Source of the DNA: Trichomonas tenax
Taxonomy: Eukaryota > Parabasalia > Trichomonadida > Trichomonadidae
Direction: 5' to 3'
NCBI GenBank assembly: GCA_023091735.1
Contig: JALKBU010000005.1
Coordinates: forward strand, 91,421 to 155,420
Length of the DNA: 64,000 nt
In this document: positions 38,258-48,719 of the stretch, in pieces
Layout: every line of letters starts with the position of its first letter
How positions within the stretch are numbered: position 1 is the first letter of the stretch
Program-made: the position numbers and the translations under genes
Notes under the pieces: generated by a model
Database searches by the model: none
What the model was told of the DNA's origin: nothing
What the model saw: the letters and a program-made list of their open reading frames with translations, nothing else

Positions 38258-39739
38258 TTATTCGTATTGCTTAAGGAGTCCTGTCTTCTCGTTGAAAGCA
38301 ACGATAAGCTTGTCGTACTCGATGGCAGCGTTCATCTGAGCGTCCCAGTAGCAGTCGCAGTACCACTGAGCGTTGAGCTCTTCGAGTGTCTTGCCCTGCT
38401 GCTCGATCCATGTGTAGTACTTGAGGTTGTGGATTCTCTTGCGTGTAGCGTATGTGAGCTCCTCGACGTGGTCTGTTGTAGTGCCGAGCATGTAGCGGAA
38501 CCAGTCAGCATAAGCCTGCATCTCTGTGTACTTGCCGTGCTTCTCCTCGAGCTCCTTGAGTCTGGACTGGTACATGATGGCGGAGTCTGTGGCGACTGTG
38601 AACATCATGTCCTTCTCTGTGAACTCGAAGTACTTCGCCATCTTGATGCAGCCGAGGATGTTGGCAATGCCGGAGATACCGAGGTTAGAGAGATCCTCGA
38701 TGAGGCATGGGCAAACGCCGTGGTCCTGGAGGACCTTCTTGCCTTCTGGCGTATTGAAGACGCGGAGCAGCTGCATGCAGTCCTCATCATCGATGCCGAG
38801 GACGACATCCTGATCCTTTGCGTTGAGGACCCATGGAACATGCTTGTCACCGATGCCCTCGATTCTGTGGTCACCGAAGCCGTTGACGAGGAGTGTTGGG
38901 CACTGAAGGGCCTCAGAGCAGCCGAGCTTCATGTGTGGGTATTTCTTGTGGAGGTACATGCCAGAAGCAAGTGTACCAGCAGAGCCCTGGTTAAGGCAGA
39001 CACTAGCAAGGCGGGATCCCTCCTTCTTGTGGTCGTTGAAGACCTCCTCCATGGCTGGGCCTGTGACGTGGTAGTGGAAGATTGGGTTAGCGAACTCTTC
39101 GAACTGGTTGAGGTTGACAACCTTGCCAGCGCCCTCCTTTGTGAGTGAGCCGGCCTTGTCGAAGATTTCCTTGACGTTGGACTCGCAGCCTGGTGTGGCG
39201 TAGACCTCGGCGCCGATTTCCTTGAGCCAGTTGAATCTCTCCTGGGACATCTGCTCTGGGAGAACGGCGATGGCTGTGCAGCCAAGGAGGCGGGAGTTGA
39301 AGGCGCCGCCACGGCAGTAGTTGCCTGTTGATGGCCAGAGAGCCTTCTGGGCTGTTGGATCGAAGTCACCACGGATAAGTCTGGAAACGAGTGGGCCGTA
39401 TGTAGCGCCGACCTTGTGGCAGCCTGTTGGGAAGTGCTTGCCGATGAGGACATAGATTGGAGCCTTAACACCGGAGAGGGATGTTGGGATTTCGATAGCG
39501 TTGACCTTTCCGTATCCGCCTGTCTTGATATCGTTGTGCCATGAGATGCGGAAGAGGTTGAGTGGGTCGACATCCCAAAGGCCGATTGTCTTCAGCTTCT
39601 CGACGATCTTGGCCGGGACCTTTTCTGGGTGAGCGAGTTGGTCGAATGTTGGGAGGATGATGTTGCGCTCCTTGCAGAGCTCGATCGTCTTGTTGAGGAT
39701 CTCCTGGTTGACGATCTGTGTGTTGACATACTTGGACAT
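38258..39739 (-). CDS. Bacterial-type PLP-dependent fold-type II enzyme (cysteine synthase-like)
   Basis: A 493-residue protein from the ATG at 39737-39739, with TCACTTC 5-11 nt upstream as an initiator-like box. The fold-type II PLP pattern is visible: HFPTGCHKVGATYG with the Schiff-base Lys at about residue 109, SRLIRGDFDP, STGNYCRGGAFNSRLLGC (substrate loop), and SVCLNQGSAGTLASGMY (phosphate-binding Gly loop). The closest type I know is a family of about 450-490-residue PLP proteins annotated in Firmicutes as cysteine synthase or lyase/thiolase; the exact reaction is uncertain. The gene is much richer in G+C and Gly/Ala/Glu codons ending in C or G than its neighbours, which fits high expression or acquisition from bacteria. 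Confidence 0.8.
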   Translation of the reverse strand: MSKYVNTQIVNQEILNKTIELCKERNIILPTFDQLAHPEKVPAKIVEKLKTIGLWDVDPLNLFRISWHNDIKTGGYGKVNAIEIPTSLSGVKAPIYVLIGKHFPTGCHKVGATYGPLVSRLIRGDFDPTAQKALWPSTGNYCRGGAFNSRLLGCTAIAVLPEQMSQERFNWLKEIGAEVYATPGCESNVKEIFDKAGSLTKEGAGKVVNLNQFEEFANPIFHYHVTGPAMEEVFNDHKKEGSRLASVCLNQGSAGTLASGMYLHKKYPHMKLGCSEALQCPTLLVNGFGDHRIEGIGDKHVPWVLNAKDQDVVLGIDDEDCMQLLRVFNTPEGKKVLQDHGVCPCLIEDLSNLGISGIANILGCIKMAKYFEFTEKDMMFTVATDSAIMYQSRLKELEEKHGKYTEMQAYADWFRYMLGTTTDHVEELTYATRKRIHNLKYYTWIEQQGKTLEELNAQWYCDCYWDAQMNAAIEYDKLIVAFNEKTGLLKQYE

Positions 39740-40322
39740 CTTAGAAGTGAAATCACCTCTCAATCAAAAACGATGAAGTTTCTCAATTTTCTATGTTTGA
39801 AGAAGAAAAATGTCAGACATTTTATTTTTTTCTCCATCAACGACAATACGCCAAGTAAAATTTTACATGACATAATTATTTGACAATGCATCAAAATCGT
39901 TATTCATGGCTTACTTTAATATCTTTTATCACATTCAGCTTTTTATTGATGAACAGTATAGTTTATTCGAAATGATAAAAAATATAATTTTAATTTTTAG
40001 TTTTATCTTTTGTCTAACTGTCTATTCGATAAAGGGATTGTCTGCGATTGATCTTCAGTGAATAAATGATCATCTAATGAGGTGATGGTATTTTTAAAGT
40101 GAACTTCACTAAACCATCATTTATACTGTATACAAACAAGCTTGGAGTATAAAAGGTCTGCAGAAGCATATGCAAGCCTATTTACTGCGTCGCATGCCTG
40201 ATTTTATTTCTCACATAAACAATCATTTTTAAATGTTCTCTTTTACTTCAGAAAATAGTTATATGAAGAGAATAGGTCTATGTTAAGGCAGAATGTGTCA
40301 AAAAACATTCATACAAAACAAT
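39740..40322. other. Spacer with TTTACATGACA element and a hairpin
   Basis: About 580 bp. TTTACATGACA lies at 39862-39872. An imperfect hairpin (GATGGT ... AGTGA act TCACT ... ACCATC) lies at about 40083-40118. No gene is seen. Confidence 0.4.
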
Positions 40323-42818
40323 TTATTCAATATTATTAAAGAAATTAAATCTATCTTCGCAGTTTCTGATAAATGGAACAAGAATGTCTGGAACAGATTC
40401 ATTCTCTTCTGATACATGACTGCCTAAATAGTAGAAAACGAAAGAGAAAATAAATCTCGCGAGATTCTTCGCAGCACAGAGATGAGCGCAATCTTCAGCG
40501 ATCGGGAAATAGACTTTAGATTTAGAGAGTCTGACCGCTCTTATCAAATAAGTCAACTCATCGTATTCGCACGTCTGATCGTTCATCGCTACATATATAA
40601 CAATCGGCTCTGAGAGATCGCTGATTTTTTTGTTGAATCTCATCTTCGTTTCGTTGAAAATAACGACAACAGGAGACGAAACGTTCTCTTTGAACGAAAC
40701 TCTGCACATTTGTGTGTCGTAGGACTGCCCCAAGTCTTCCTTGAACCTGACATATCTCGGCCCTGGATTCTTCCCGCTGTAGTCGGTAGAGTGGAGGTTG
40801 ATGTTGACGATTCTCACGAGGAACTCAGGTAGCATGCAGTAGTCATCGAATTCCTTCGTCGAAACATTCGATTCAGCGGGGAGTTTGATGATGCCCATTG
40901 ACTGCAGGAAATTTGCTGTTCTGTTGTTTTGCGATCTCTTTCCTTCTTTCTTAGACCTCGTGAATGGCCCTTCGCAGTCTTTTAATATTTCTTCAGCAGT
41001 GTATAAATCCTTCTTTGCTTTAGATAATTGTGGTTCGATATAAAGCTGTTTGTCGAGAATCCTGTAATAGTAAATACCTGTTGTCTTCCTGACTAATAAC
41101 TGCAGAGGATCCTCTGGATTGTCTGGTTCTATGAAAGTCAATATTTTGCGATTTAACACCATCGTTCTCGTTGTTCCGTTCATTGTGACTTCTTCGGCAA
41201 ACTTTGGAGTGCACATCATTCCCGTGCATGCATTTGCGACCCACAGAAGCATCTGCGAGTTGTACTTTTCAGCGAGCTTGAACAGCATCGAGATAATCAT
41301 CGGAGAACTCGCGAACAAGTCTGTGAATTTGTGGAGAGAAATCGCAGAAATCGCAATTTGTGGCAACAATTCTTCGCAATTTATGTCTTCAAGCATCTTC
41401 AAAACGCCGTAAAGAATGTTCTCTATTTGGATGCCATTGCCGCCTGTGAATGAAGGAACTAAAGAGAGAAGCAGCAAATACGATGCGATGAACTTAAAGT
41501 CCGATTGTTGAATGTATGACTGAATGAACGAAAGAATGAAAATGCATTTCGTCGTCAACGCGTGATAAAACAAAGCCAATTTGTATTCAGGCTTTTCTAG
41601 TTTTGAGAGATCCAGTTTTCTCATCATCTCACTCGACTTGTTTATCATGTTGTCTGATGATAAAGCGACGCCGATTTGATAAAGATTCGAGATTAATGTT
41701 GAATGATGATGCATGAAAGCTTGATTTGTGTTTTCGTTCTTTTTGAGCAGTGCTGGGAAGATTTCACGCATGATATATGTATTGGATGCCGAGAGATTGG
41801 ACAATGCAGGCATTTCATCAGGATTTAATTCTTTTTGGCGAAGATAATTTAATATAAATCTGATGAAAAGATTTGTCCACGGTGAATCGTTCTCTAGACT
41901 ACATGAGCTGAGTATATTCAAGTGGCAAATGATTGAAGAGCAATTGCTTGGATTTATAAAGATACAATCTGCAAATAGTCTTAAAACTTGATTCACAGGG
42001 AAAAGAGGCTTCAAGAACGGATGCGAAGAAGTATTGAACTCATTTTCTATCGATAAAATGTTTGTAAAGCATTTAGATTTGTTTTGTTCAGAACACATTT
42101 TGTTCATTTGTGTTAATAAGTAAATGGAGCACTTGTGAGACAAAAATTCGTTCTTTGAAGCGTTATTTTGCGGAAACTTGAAGAATCGTGTTAAAACTTG
42201 AAGATAAAAATTTGTTATGTAAAATTCTTGATGAGGAACCATTTGGAAGTTCTGCATGTAGCAGTCGATTCTTTGGTATATTTTATTTTCAGAAACACGA
42301 GCTAATAAAACGCAATTCACAAATGTTTCCAATTTTTGTTTGAAATATAGGTCAACATTCCCATTTATGGAGTTTGTGAGCATTTGCAATAACACGAGCC
42401 ATGTGTCTTCGTAGAAAAAGTCCAAATATTCTTCAACTGGAAAAGAAATTAAGTTTGAGATGAAATTAATTGTCTCAAACTGTACTTTTTGTGATGTGCT
42501 ATCGCTTAAAATAGGCTGTATTGAAATTAAGAGCTTCTGTAGATAAGAATTATAAATTTCTTGCGAAAATTGATGTTTAAATGGCAAAGAAATGAATAAT
42601 CTCGATAAAATCACGTACGATCGAGGACATTTATCAGGTAAATGAAGCGAATTCAGCAGAAAATCGAAAATAAATTCTCTATCATCTTCAGTTTCGAATC
42701 TTTTGTATAAAGAGTCGTCATTCGGTGATTCATAGAGGGAATCCACAATGAGAGAGGAGATTTCGTGGTTCCTGCTTTCGTTAATGAAAACATCAGTATT
42801 CACGAAATCTCCAAACAT
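40323..42818 (-). CDS. Large helical-repeat protein, possibly RalGAP/tuberin-related
   Basis: An 831-residue protein, mostly helical repeats in the first 600 residues (FVNCVLLARVSENKIYQRID, FLLNSLHLPDKCPRSYVILS, LLWVANACTGMMCTPKFAEE). The C-terminal 200 residues are more beta-rich (PGPRYVRFKEDLGQSYD, SSPVVVIFNETKMRF, SEPIVIYVAMNDQT). RalGAP-beta/tuberin proteins share a long helical N-terminus with a C-terminal Rap-GAP-like domain, but I do not see the catalytic Asn-thumb helix, so the assignment is tentative. TCATTA lies six bases before the ATG on the - strand, a good initiator match. A TTTACATGTCA element is at 42914-42924, about 100 bp upstream. Confidence 0.6.
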   Translation of the reverse strand: MFGDFVNTDVFINESRNHEISSLIVDSLYESPNDDSLYKRFETEDDREFIFDFLLNSLHLPDKCPRSYVILSRLFISLPFKHQFSQEIYNSYLQKLLISIQPILSDSTSQKVQFETINFISNLISFPVEEYLDFFYEDTWLVLLQMLTNSINGNVDLYFKQKLETFVNCVLLARVSENKIYQRIDCYMQNFQMVPHQEFYITNFYLQVLTRFFKFPQNNASKNEFLSHKCSIYLLTQMNKMCSEQNKSKCFTNILSIENEFNTSSHPFLKPLFPVNQVLRLFADCIFINPSNCSSIICHLNILSSCSLENDSPWTNLFIRFILNYLRQKELNPDEMPALSNLSASNTYIMREIFPALLKKNENTNQAFMHHHSTLISNLYQIGVALSSDNMINKSSEMMRKLDLSKLEKPEYKLALFYHALTTKCIFILSFIQSYIQQSDFKFIASYLLLLSLVPSFTGGNGIQIENILYGVLKMLEDINCEELLPQIAISAISLHKFTDLFASSPMIISMLFKLAEKYNSQMLLWVANACTGMMCTPKFAEEVTMNGTTRTMVLNRKILTFIEPDNPEDPLQLLVRKTTGIYYYRILDKQLYIEPQLSKAKKDLYTAEEILKDCEGPFTRSKKEGKRSQNNRTANFLQSMGIIKLPAESNVSTKEFDDYCMLPEFLVRIVNINLHSTDYSGKNPGPRYVRFKEDLGQSYDTQMCRVSFKENVSSPVVVIFNETKMRFNKKISDLSEPIVIYVAMNDQTCEYDELTYLIRAVRLSKSKVYFPIAEDCAHLCAAKNLARFIFSFVFYYLGSHVSEENESVPDILVPFIRNCEDRFNFFNNIE

Positions 42819-42913
42819 TTTAATGACAGAAATCTCTCTTTCACAGACACCTGCCTACAGATTTAGCAAAGAGAATCAATTTTGTTTTCTTCATAAATTT
42901 GTCTCATAAATAA

Positions 42914-42924
42914 TTTACATGTCA
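42914..42924 (+). promoter_or_regulatory. TTTACATGTCA element
   Basis: An exact copy of the recurrent 11-mer, 96 bp upstream of the 42818 ATG (in the opposite orientation to that gene). Confidence 0.4.
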
Positions 42925-43209
42925 AATATTTGAATAATTTAATATTTCTTCATCAATATTTGAGATACACCGATTACTTATGTATGATGAACAAAGCAGA
43001 TCTATAAGAATTATAAAATTACTTCAGATTCTGATATATGACATAATATTAATTCATCAAATGAATAAAGATAAAAAATCCTCTCAAGATAACAGCATGC
43101 TTATATAGATATAGTGATAGATAGCACATTAGAAATCAAAAATTAGATTATGAAGAAATTGGAGTTTGATAAATTTGCATTACAAAGCAAATTAATTGAC
43201 GTGTATAAA

Positions 43210-43345
43210 TTTACATGGCAAATATTGTGTTTGAGAGAATTACGTGACAAATTTCAATAATACAACGCTAAAATTTGAGAGGAATGATTTTGACACATTT
43301 ACAACTTTACTTGACGAAAGTGAATTAAAACGACTTTACACGTCA
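43210..43345 (+). promoter_or_regulatory. Cluster of four TTTACAYGNCA-like elements
   Basis: TTTACATGGCA (43210), TTACGTGACA (43240), TTTACTTGACG (about 43306) and TTTACACGTCA (about 43334) follow each other in the same orientation upstream of the small gene at 43376. This is the densest cluster in the window. Confidence 0.5.
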
Positions 43346-43375
43346 TATTTTGGATCTTAACGCCAATTTTTTTTA

Positions 43376-43597
43376 ATGTGCAAAGAAGCAGATGAACCAC
43401 ATAAGAACGACGAGCCAGTCGCCCCCATCATCCCAGAGGGTCTCCCAGAGGCCTCGAAGAAGGCAGAAAATCCAGAGGACTCCGTCAAAGCGCCGAAGCA
43501 TGTTTGTGAAACTCCGGAAGACGTCAATCCAGGCAGAATGCAGTCCTTCCAGGACATTGCTCCATCGGATATTCAGGAAACTTTCAAAGCTATGTAA
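43376..43597 (+). CDS. Small acidic Pro/Glu-rich protein (73 aa)
   Basis: A 73-residue polar protein (MCKEADEPHKNDEPVAPIIP ... QSFQDIAPSDIQETFKAM). The coding stretch is richer in G+C than the surrounding spacer and has a strong upstream motif cluster, so I believe it is real. The C-terminal DIAPSDIQETFKAM may be a short amphipathic helix. It has no signal or membrane segment and I recognise no family. Reading the overlapping +1 frame gives an Arg/Ser-rich product that looks like a shadow. Confidence 0.6.
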   Translation: MCKEADEPHKNDEPVAPIIPEGLPEASKKAENPEDSVKAPKHVCETPEDVNPGRMQSFQDIAPSDIQETFKAM

Positions 43598-46500
43598 AGA
43601 TTATTAAATTACGAACTTCTTTTTTTTCAAATACTACAAAAATACAATTTAAGCACAGAATCGTGTTTGCTGACGCTGTTTTACGCCTTATATTACTCAT
43701 TCCCTATTGCATTTTCTACCAACTGATTCGAGATTTTTTTGGTTGAACTTTTATTTCCTTAATAATCATTTTTTCTAAGCTTGCGATTTTGGTTTTCGAA
43801 AAAGAACCTTTGATTACGATATGCTTTAGAAGTGTTTCAACACTGGGGGTCAGAACCAGATCAAACATTTATTGACAAATATAACTCTTGTGTGATGCCA
43901 TACATAGTGTTAAACATATAATATCGTTTCATATTTTTCAATAACAATTTGGTATCAGCTTATTATTGAGTAAATAGCAATATTTATTATAAATATATCA
44001 CATGCCAACAACATAGTAACATATTACAAATAATACAAGCTCCTAATTGAATAATTGTTCAGTTTCTTAATTTATAAATACACAAAATCATTGCGGAGAC
44101 GACAATATGCATAGATGCATGCACATATTACATGTTTTTAATGTGATACACCAACTTATACTCATAGCCTCCCATTAATAAAAATAAAGTATTCAAAAAT
44201 AAAAACGATGGAAAAATAATTAGCATCATAAATAGTATTTTATTAATGTAAATAGTGTCAAATAAATTGTGAAAAAACATGACTTTTAACCTTATTTACT
44301 TTTTAAAATATAGTTTATTATAACATTTACATAATGGTAATGCTATTTTTACCAATTTTAGCCGCTTAAAACCAAATTTGAGAGTTAAAACACTTCTTAT
44401 GCTTTCGGTTGTTGTAAATCAACTATTTGACAAGTAAACCACATGTACCCAAAATATTTGGCAAGTAGTAAATAGTGCGATGTATAGTCATAAATAATGA
44501 ATTCATGATAAGTCATACTAAACATTTCGTAAAAAAATCTAATATTTATTTTAGAATAATATTTCAAATTATGCTTCGTAGATTGTTAATGAAAATATGC
44601 TCATTCTAGTATTGTTCTGGAGCGTGTGATTCATAACATATGTATTTTTTCAGCTTCAAATAATATCGATGCAAAGAGTCAGAAATTTATGAGTGAATTA
44701 CATAGCATATAGCTCGCATGCTTCTTTGTGGTAACACTAGGGTAGCTTGTAGATTTTGGTTTAAAGTTTTGATGATATTTTTGGTAAAATCGATTGTAAA
44801 AAAGTGAAATTAGAATCAAATTTCAACAGCGATGTCACACCATTACTTGCTGGAGTCTGATGATTGACTGCCTCGAAGTGACTTAGTCAATGAATTATAA
44901 CAATGGCCGTCACTTTTTAATGTTTTTCGAAAAGCTAATAAAAATCATTCTTTAACAAGTAAAAATGATATACAGATCATGCAGATGCTATATATGCGGT
45001 AATCTCGATTTAAAGGTTATTTACAACAACCTAAAGCATAATCGCAAAGCAATGCTTTCGGTTTTTGCTGCAGTTATTTGAGAGGAATTGAGAGAAAGCT
45101 AAAACTCTTTGCTTTGTAAACTCACCAACCCCTGTTTTAGAAGCATTGACTAGCTTTTCGAAGCTTTTATTAAAAATAGCCTTTTCTTGCAAAAATAATG
45201 CATTGCCGCGCGAAAACCATGCCAAAACAAGGTGGTTTTTGGATATCATTACTCGATGATTTAAGGGTCCGCTATGGCCAAACTTCCTGTATCGTCCTTC
45301 ACTTTTTTGGTATATTTTTAACTTTATTTAGGTACAAGAAAATGTTAAAAATTCACTGAAAAACAACCTTTTTGATTTTGTTTTCTCTCATGCTAAGGAT
45401 TAATTGCTTGGAATATCGCAGTTCAATTTCAACTTTTTAATTATAATATTAATAATCAGCGGGAAAAGGTGAAATCATTTACCATTTTAATAGCCACTTG
45501 AATATATATATATATGCTGAAAATATGCTGATAATTGTAAAGTAGAAAAATAAACATGCAAAACACAATGCAATTCTGCTATTTCTTCGCGTTCAATTTG
45601 TTTGATGAATTAAACAGTTACTATAGCCTATGATAGCTATGTTATTTCAATTAGGTGTTTTGGTATCCATAAATAACACGAATTATTACTCCTAAATTTA
45701 TGGATAGCCCTATACTGGTTCGAGGCTTTCGTCCACGTGAATTGATAGCATAACTGTCTCCCCTTGCGTTATTTCGTGTAAATGCTCTAAAGCTTTCATA
45801 TGTTTTTCAAAAATCGAGGAATTTTTGAATAATTAATTTATTTTTATGTTTAATATTCATATATCAATGTTTTGTTGTGAAATTCATATTTGTGAGAGAT
45901 CATCTTCAAAAACATGTATTTTCAATTTATTTTGGCATTACAGCGATATCAGTACTACAAATAATGCAAATTATACCTTGAAATCGAGAAATAGACAAAT
46001 TTTGCTGATTTTTTTTTAATTTTTCTCCCTGTTAGTATTTTGCAAATTTATTACCAAAATACTGCTAAATGATAATTGGCAAATGAATTAATGCAAGAAA
46101 AAAGGGTCCTAATTTTCACATCACTCATGTCACAATTCGCTGAAATCTCATGGAGGCATGGAGATCCTCAAGTTAAATAGACAAGTAAATGCTATTCACA
46201 TACTCAGCACCCATGAAAAGCACGTAAATGTCTTCTCAGTTTGGCTTAATAGGGGGGTTTACTCGTTAAAAATCGCAAAACTCAAAAAAGTCAACCGGAA
46301 AAAATTCAATTCTCTAACCATTCAAGTGCAAATCGCTCAGACACATCGTGCAGACCACGTTTATCTACAAAACAGAAAAGAAATTGTTCGTGTAAAACCC
46401 TCAATACATATTTTTATTTGGGGACACCCACTCATTTAAATTCAAAAACCATTCAAAATGAATTTCATTCATCACCATTCATATAATTTTTGAGACATCT

Positions 46501-46823
46501 GATATCATACTTAATGATGAGATTATACATCAAGATTATAAGTTATTGATAAAGTTTGGAAACAAAAGCTCAATATTTCTCCCCCTTATTTTCAGAATTA
46601 TAATTCATTTTGGTATTTATGTTATATTTATTAAAGCAATATATTCGCTATCACTATGGTAATTTATGTGTAAAATATAAAACCAAAATCTCTATTCATT
46701 ATATAGTTATCAAAAAGAAAACATCAAGTGCCACCCCCTAAATTAATAATAAGAAAAAATTAATATCACCCCCTAAATTAGCAACAATGATAAGTGTCAC
46801 CCCCTGTTGTTCAAATAGAAAAA
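43598..46823. other. Gene-free 3.2-kb AT-rich region
   Basis: No convincing gene. A TGGGGGTCAGAACC-like stretch (about 43842) and a CGTCACTTTTTAATG box (44909-44923) occur without adjacent genes. A short (TA)n tract is at about 45500-45515. An open frame at 46158-46439 (93 codons) has no family signature and unlikely composition. At the distal end is the promoter region of the RBBP5-like gene. Confidence 0.4.
46731..46806 (+). promoter_or_regulatory. Three TCACCCCCTAAATTA-type repeats upstream of the RBBP5-like gene
   Basis: CCACCCCCTAAATTA (46731), TCACCCCCTAAATTA (about 46766) and TCACCCCCTGTTG (46798) are spaced 32-35 bp apart and end 18 bp before the ATG at 46824. The C-runs stand out in AT-rich DNA. 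Function as a promoter or operator array is inferred. Confidence 0.5.
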
Positions 46824-48041
46824 ATGAGTTTTCACACGCTTCTCGATGACCTTTACATAGACCTCCCAGACTGGTACTCACTGACGTTCAACTTCAAGGC
46901 GAAGACGTCCTGCATGGCGATTTCGCACCATGGCGGCATTTTGGGTGTCGGTCTCGTTAATGGCCAAACACAGCTTCTCGATGCGTTCTCCGGATGCGGA
47001 AATATCAAAATATTCGAGCACAAGTCGGCGGTTATCGATATTTCCTTCTCTAGAGATGGATTATTTGTGGCACATTGCGATAATAAAAACATAACGATTC
47101 ACAATATCGAAACGAGAGAAACGGTGTTCTCGCAGGATTTCGACGACAAGATCATCGGACTTCAATTTTCGAAGAAAAACCCAACAACCATATATTATTT
47201 AACATCTTCGCAAGCTTCAATCAATCAACTCAGTTTGGCCGAAAAAACAGCAAGAACTATACCCGGACAGTACAATGTATTCAACATTTTACCAAATGAC
47301 AACATAATTGCTGCTAAAAATACAAAAGTTGTGATTATTGACACTCAAAACGGATCAATCATCAAAACATTCGACGCTCCTGCACGTAAAAGCATCCATT
47401 CAATTGAAGTCTCTCACAAAGGCGATTTAGTCATTATAATTGATAAAGCGGGCGCTGCTCATTTATTGAACATAAATTCCGGTGATTTCCTTCACAAGTT
47501 CTGTGACCACGTCAGCGACACTCGTTTTTCGACCGCGAACTTCGATCGTCACGATGAACACGTAATTTTCGGAACAGCTGAGATTACAGATGCCTCGTTC
47601 ACAGCATACGAACTGGACAGGTTTTCGCTGCGTAAGAGTTTCACAAATGGCCCCAGAGAGGCAATTTTACAACTTATTTTCCATCCCGTTCATCCAATCG
47701 TTTACGCGCGTGCTATCAAAGGCATCCACGTTTGGAGGGCTGTCTACAAGAACAGGTGGGTCCATTCAGTGCCAGAACTTGATAATATGTTCGCAAATGA
47801 AATGTATCAAGAGCCGGAGAACGAATTCGACCAAGATTTCGAGAGCGGCGCAAGGAAGGTCGAGGATATGTCTGATCAGCCCGTTGACATTTTCTCGAAA
47901 ATGCCTTTTTATCTCTTCGAAGATGATAAAAATTATGAAAAACAGATTTTCTCGATTCCTATCACAGTTGACGATATAAAGAACTGCGGTGCTGATGATG
48001 AAGAGGAAGACCTCGAAGAAGACGACGGCGAAGAAGATTAG
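46824..48041 (+). CDS. RBBP5/Swd1-like WD40 subunit of COMPASS
   Basis: A 405-residue protein from the ATG at 46824. WD-type blades fill residues about 25-310: SCMAISHHGGILGVGLVNGQ, VIDISFSRDGLFVAHCDNKN, SIEVSHKGDLVIIIDKAGAA. The last blade, LQLIFHPVHPIVYARAIKGI then HVWRAVYKNRWVHSVPELD, and the post-propeller NEMYQEPENEFDQDFE match the RBBP5 pattern (LLDVAWHPVRPIIAS..SG.V.IW and ENVEYEERESEFDIEDED). RBBP5 binds the SET domain of Set1/MLL and ASH2L and stimulates H3K4 methylation. The tail is acidic (DDEEEDLEEDDGEED). A Dpy-30-type protein, another COMPASS family, lies 3-4 kb away at 50772. Confidence 0.85.
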   Translation: MSFHTLLDDLYIDLPDWYSLTFNFKAKTSCMAISHHGGILGVGLVNGQTQLLDAFSGCGNIKIFEHKSAVIDISFSRDGLFVAHCDNKNITIHNIETRETVFSQDFDDKIIGLQFSKKNPTTIYYLTSSQASINQLSLAEKTARTIPGQYNVFNILPNDNIIAAKNTKVVIIDTQNGSIIKTFDAPARKSIHSIEVSHKGDLVIIIDKAGAAHLLNINSGDFLHKFCDHVSDTRFSTANFDRHDEHVIFGTAEITDASFTAYELDRFSLRKSFTNGPREAILQLIFHPVHPIVYARAIKGIHVWRAVYKNRWVHSVPELDNMFANEMYQEPENEFDQDFESGARKVEDMSDQPVDIFSKMPFYLFEDDKNYEKQIFSIPITVDDIKNCGADDEEEDLEEDDGEED

Positions 48042-48719
48042 AAATATTTTTTTTTTATTGTTTTATATATAAATTGTCCTTTATAAATATCAAGGAAATA
48101 CTTCAAACATTTAAAATCCTAACAGGCTCATTAGTTGTTTGATGATTTGAAGAACGTATTTTATCAAATTTTAAAAACTTTAGATATGACCATATTTGGT
48201 TGACCAAATAATAAACATTCAAACAGATATCATACATTTTACTATTTAGCATCAATATAATGAAAATATTTTTCGAAAAAAATATTATTGTGAAAAGATT
48301 AAAAATATAGTTATGAAATAATAGATTTTTGAATGGATATTTTAAATCTTGAAGATCAACTGTTAAACAAAGTTAATATTTTGAAAATTATTATTGATAT
48401 ATCAAATTTATGATATCTATTGGATACTTATAAATTTTATTGACATTCTCCTATGTAATACTTATCAAATCAGATATTAGTTCAACACACTAAATATAAA
48501 ATTTTCAATATATATTTTCACAATATCATCTTAGAACTTTGCACACGCAATAACATAGACTAATGGAAAATAGATATAAGTAATAAAGTAGAATATCTCA
48601 ACAAACAATTTAATAATTTAACAAATTTTCAAAAATTTTATGATATTTAGTGAATAAATAATGTGTAGATATCAAAAGTAACATCAAAATCAAATAAAGA
48701 AAAGTGACAAAAAGCAAAA
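48042..48719. other. AT-rich spacer
   Basis: About 680 bp of very AT-rich DNA with no repeats or genes that I can support. Near the end, GAAAAGTGACAA (48699-48710) lies 10 bp before the next ATG. Confidence 0.4.
48699..48710 (+). promoter_or_regulatory. GAAAAGTGACAA box before the second cullin
   Basis: The same box in sense orientation precedes centrin (4409-4420) and, as AAAAGTGACA, the 13617 gene. Here it ends 10 bp before the ATG at 48720. Confidence 0.45.

Noticed and set aside
38267..39148. Long open frame (about 290 codons) on the + strand opposite the PLP enzyme gene
   Set aside because: It mirrors the strong codon bias of the - strand gene; composition is Leu/Val-rich and without family features.
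45031..45249. 72-codon frame on the - strand in the 3.2-kb gene-free region
   Set aside because: No recognisable family and no promoter element.
46158..46439. 93-codon open frame in gene-free DNA
   Set aside because: No promoter motif nearby, no recognisable domain, and composition typical of random AT-rich sequence.
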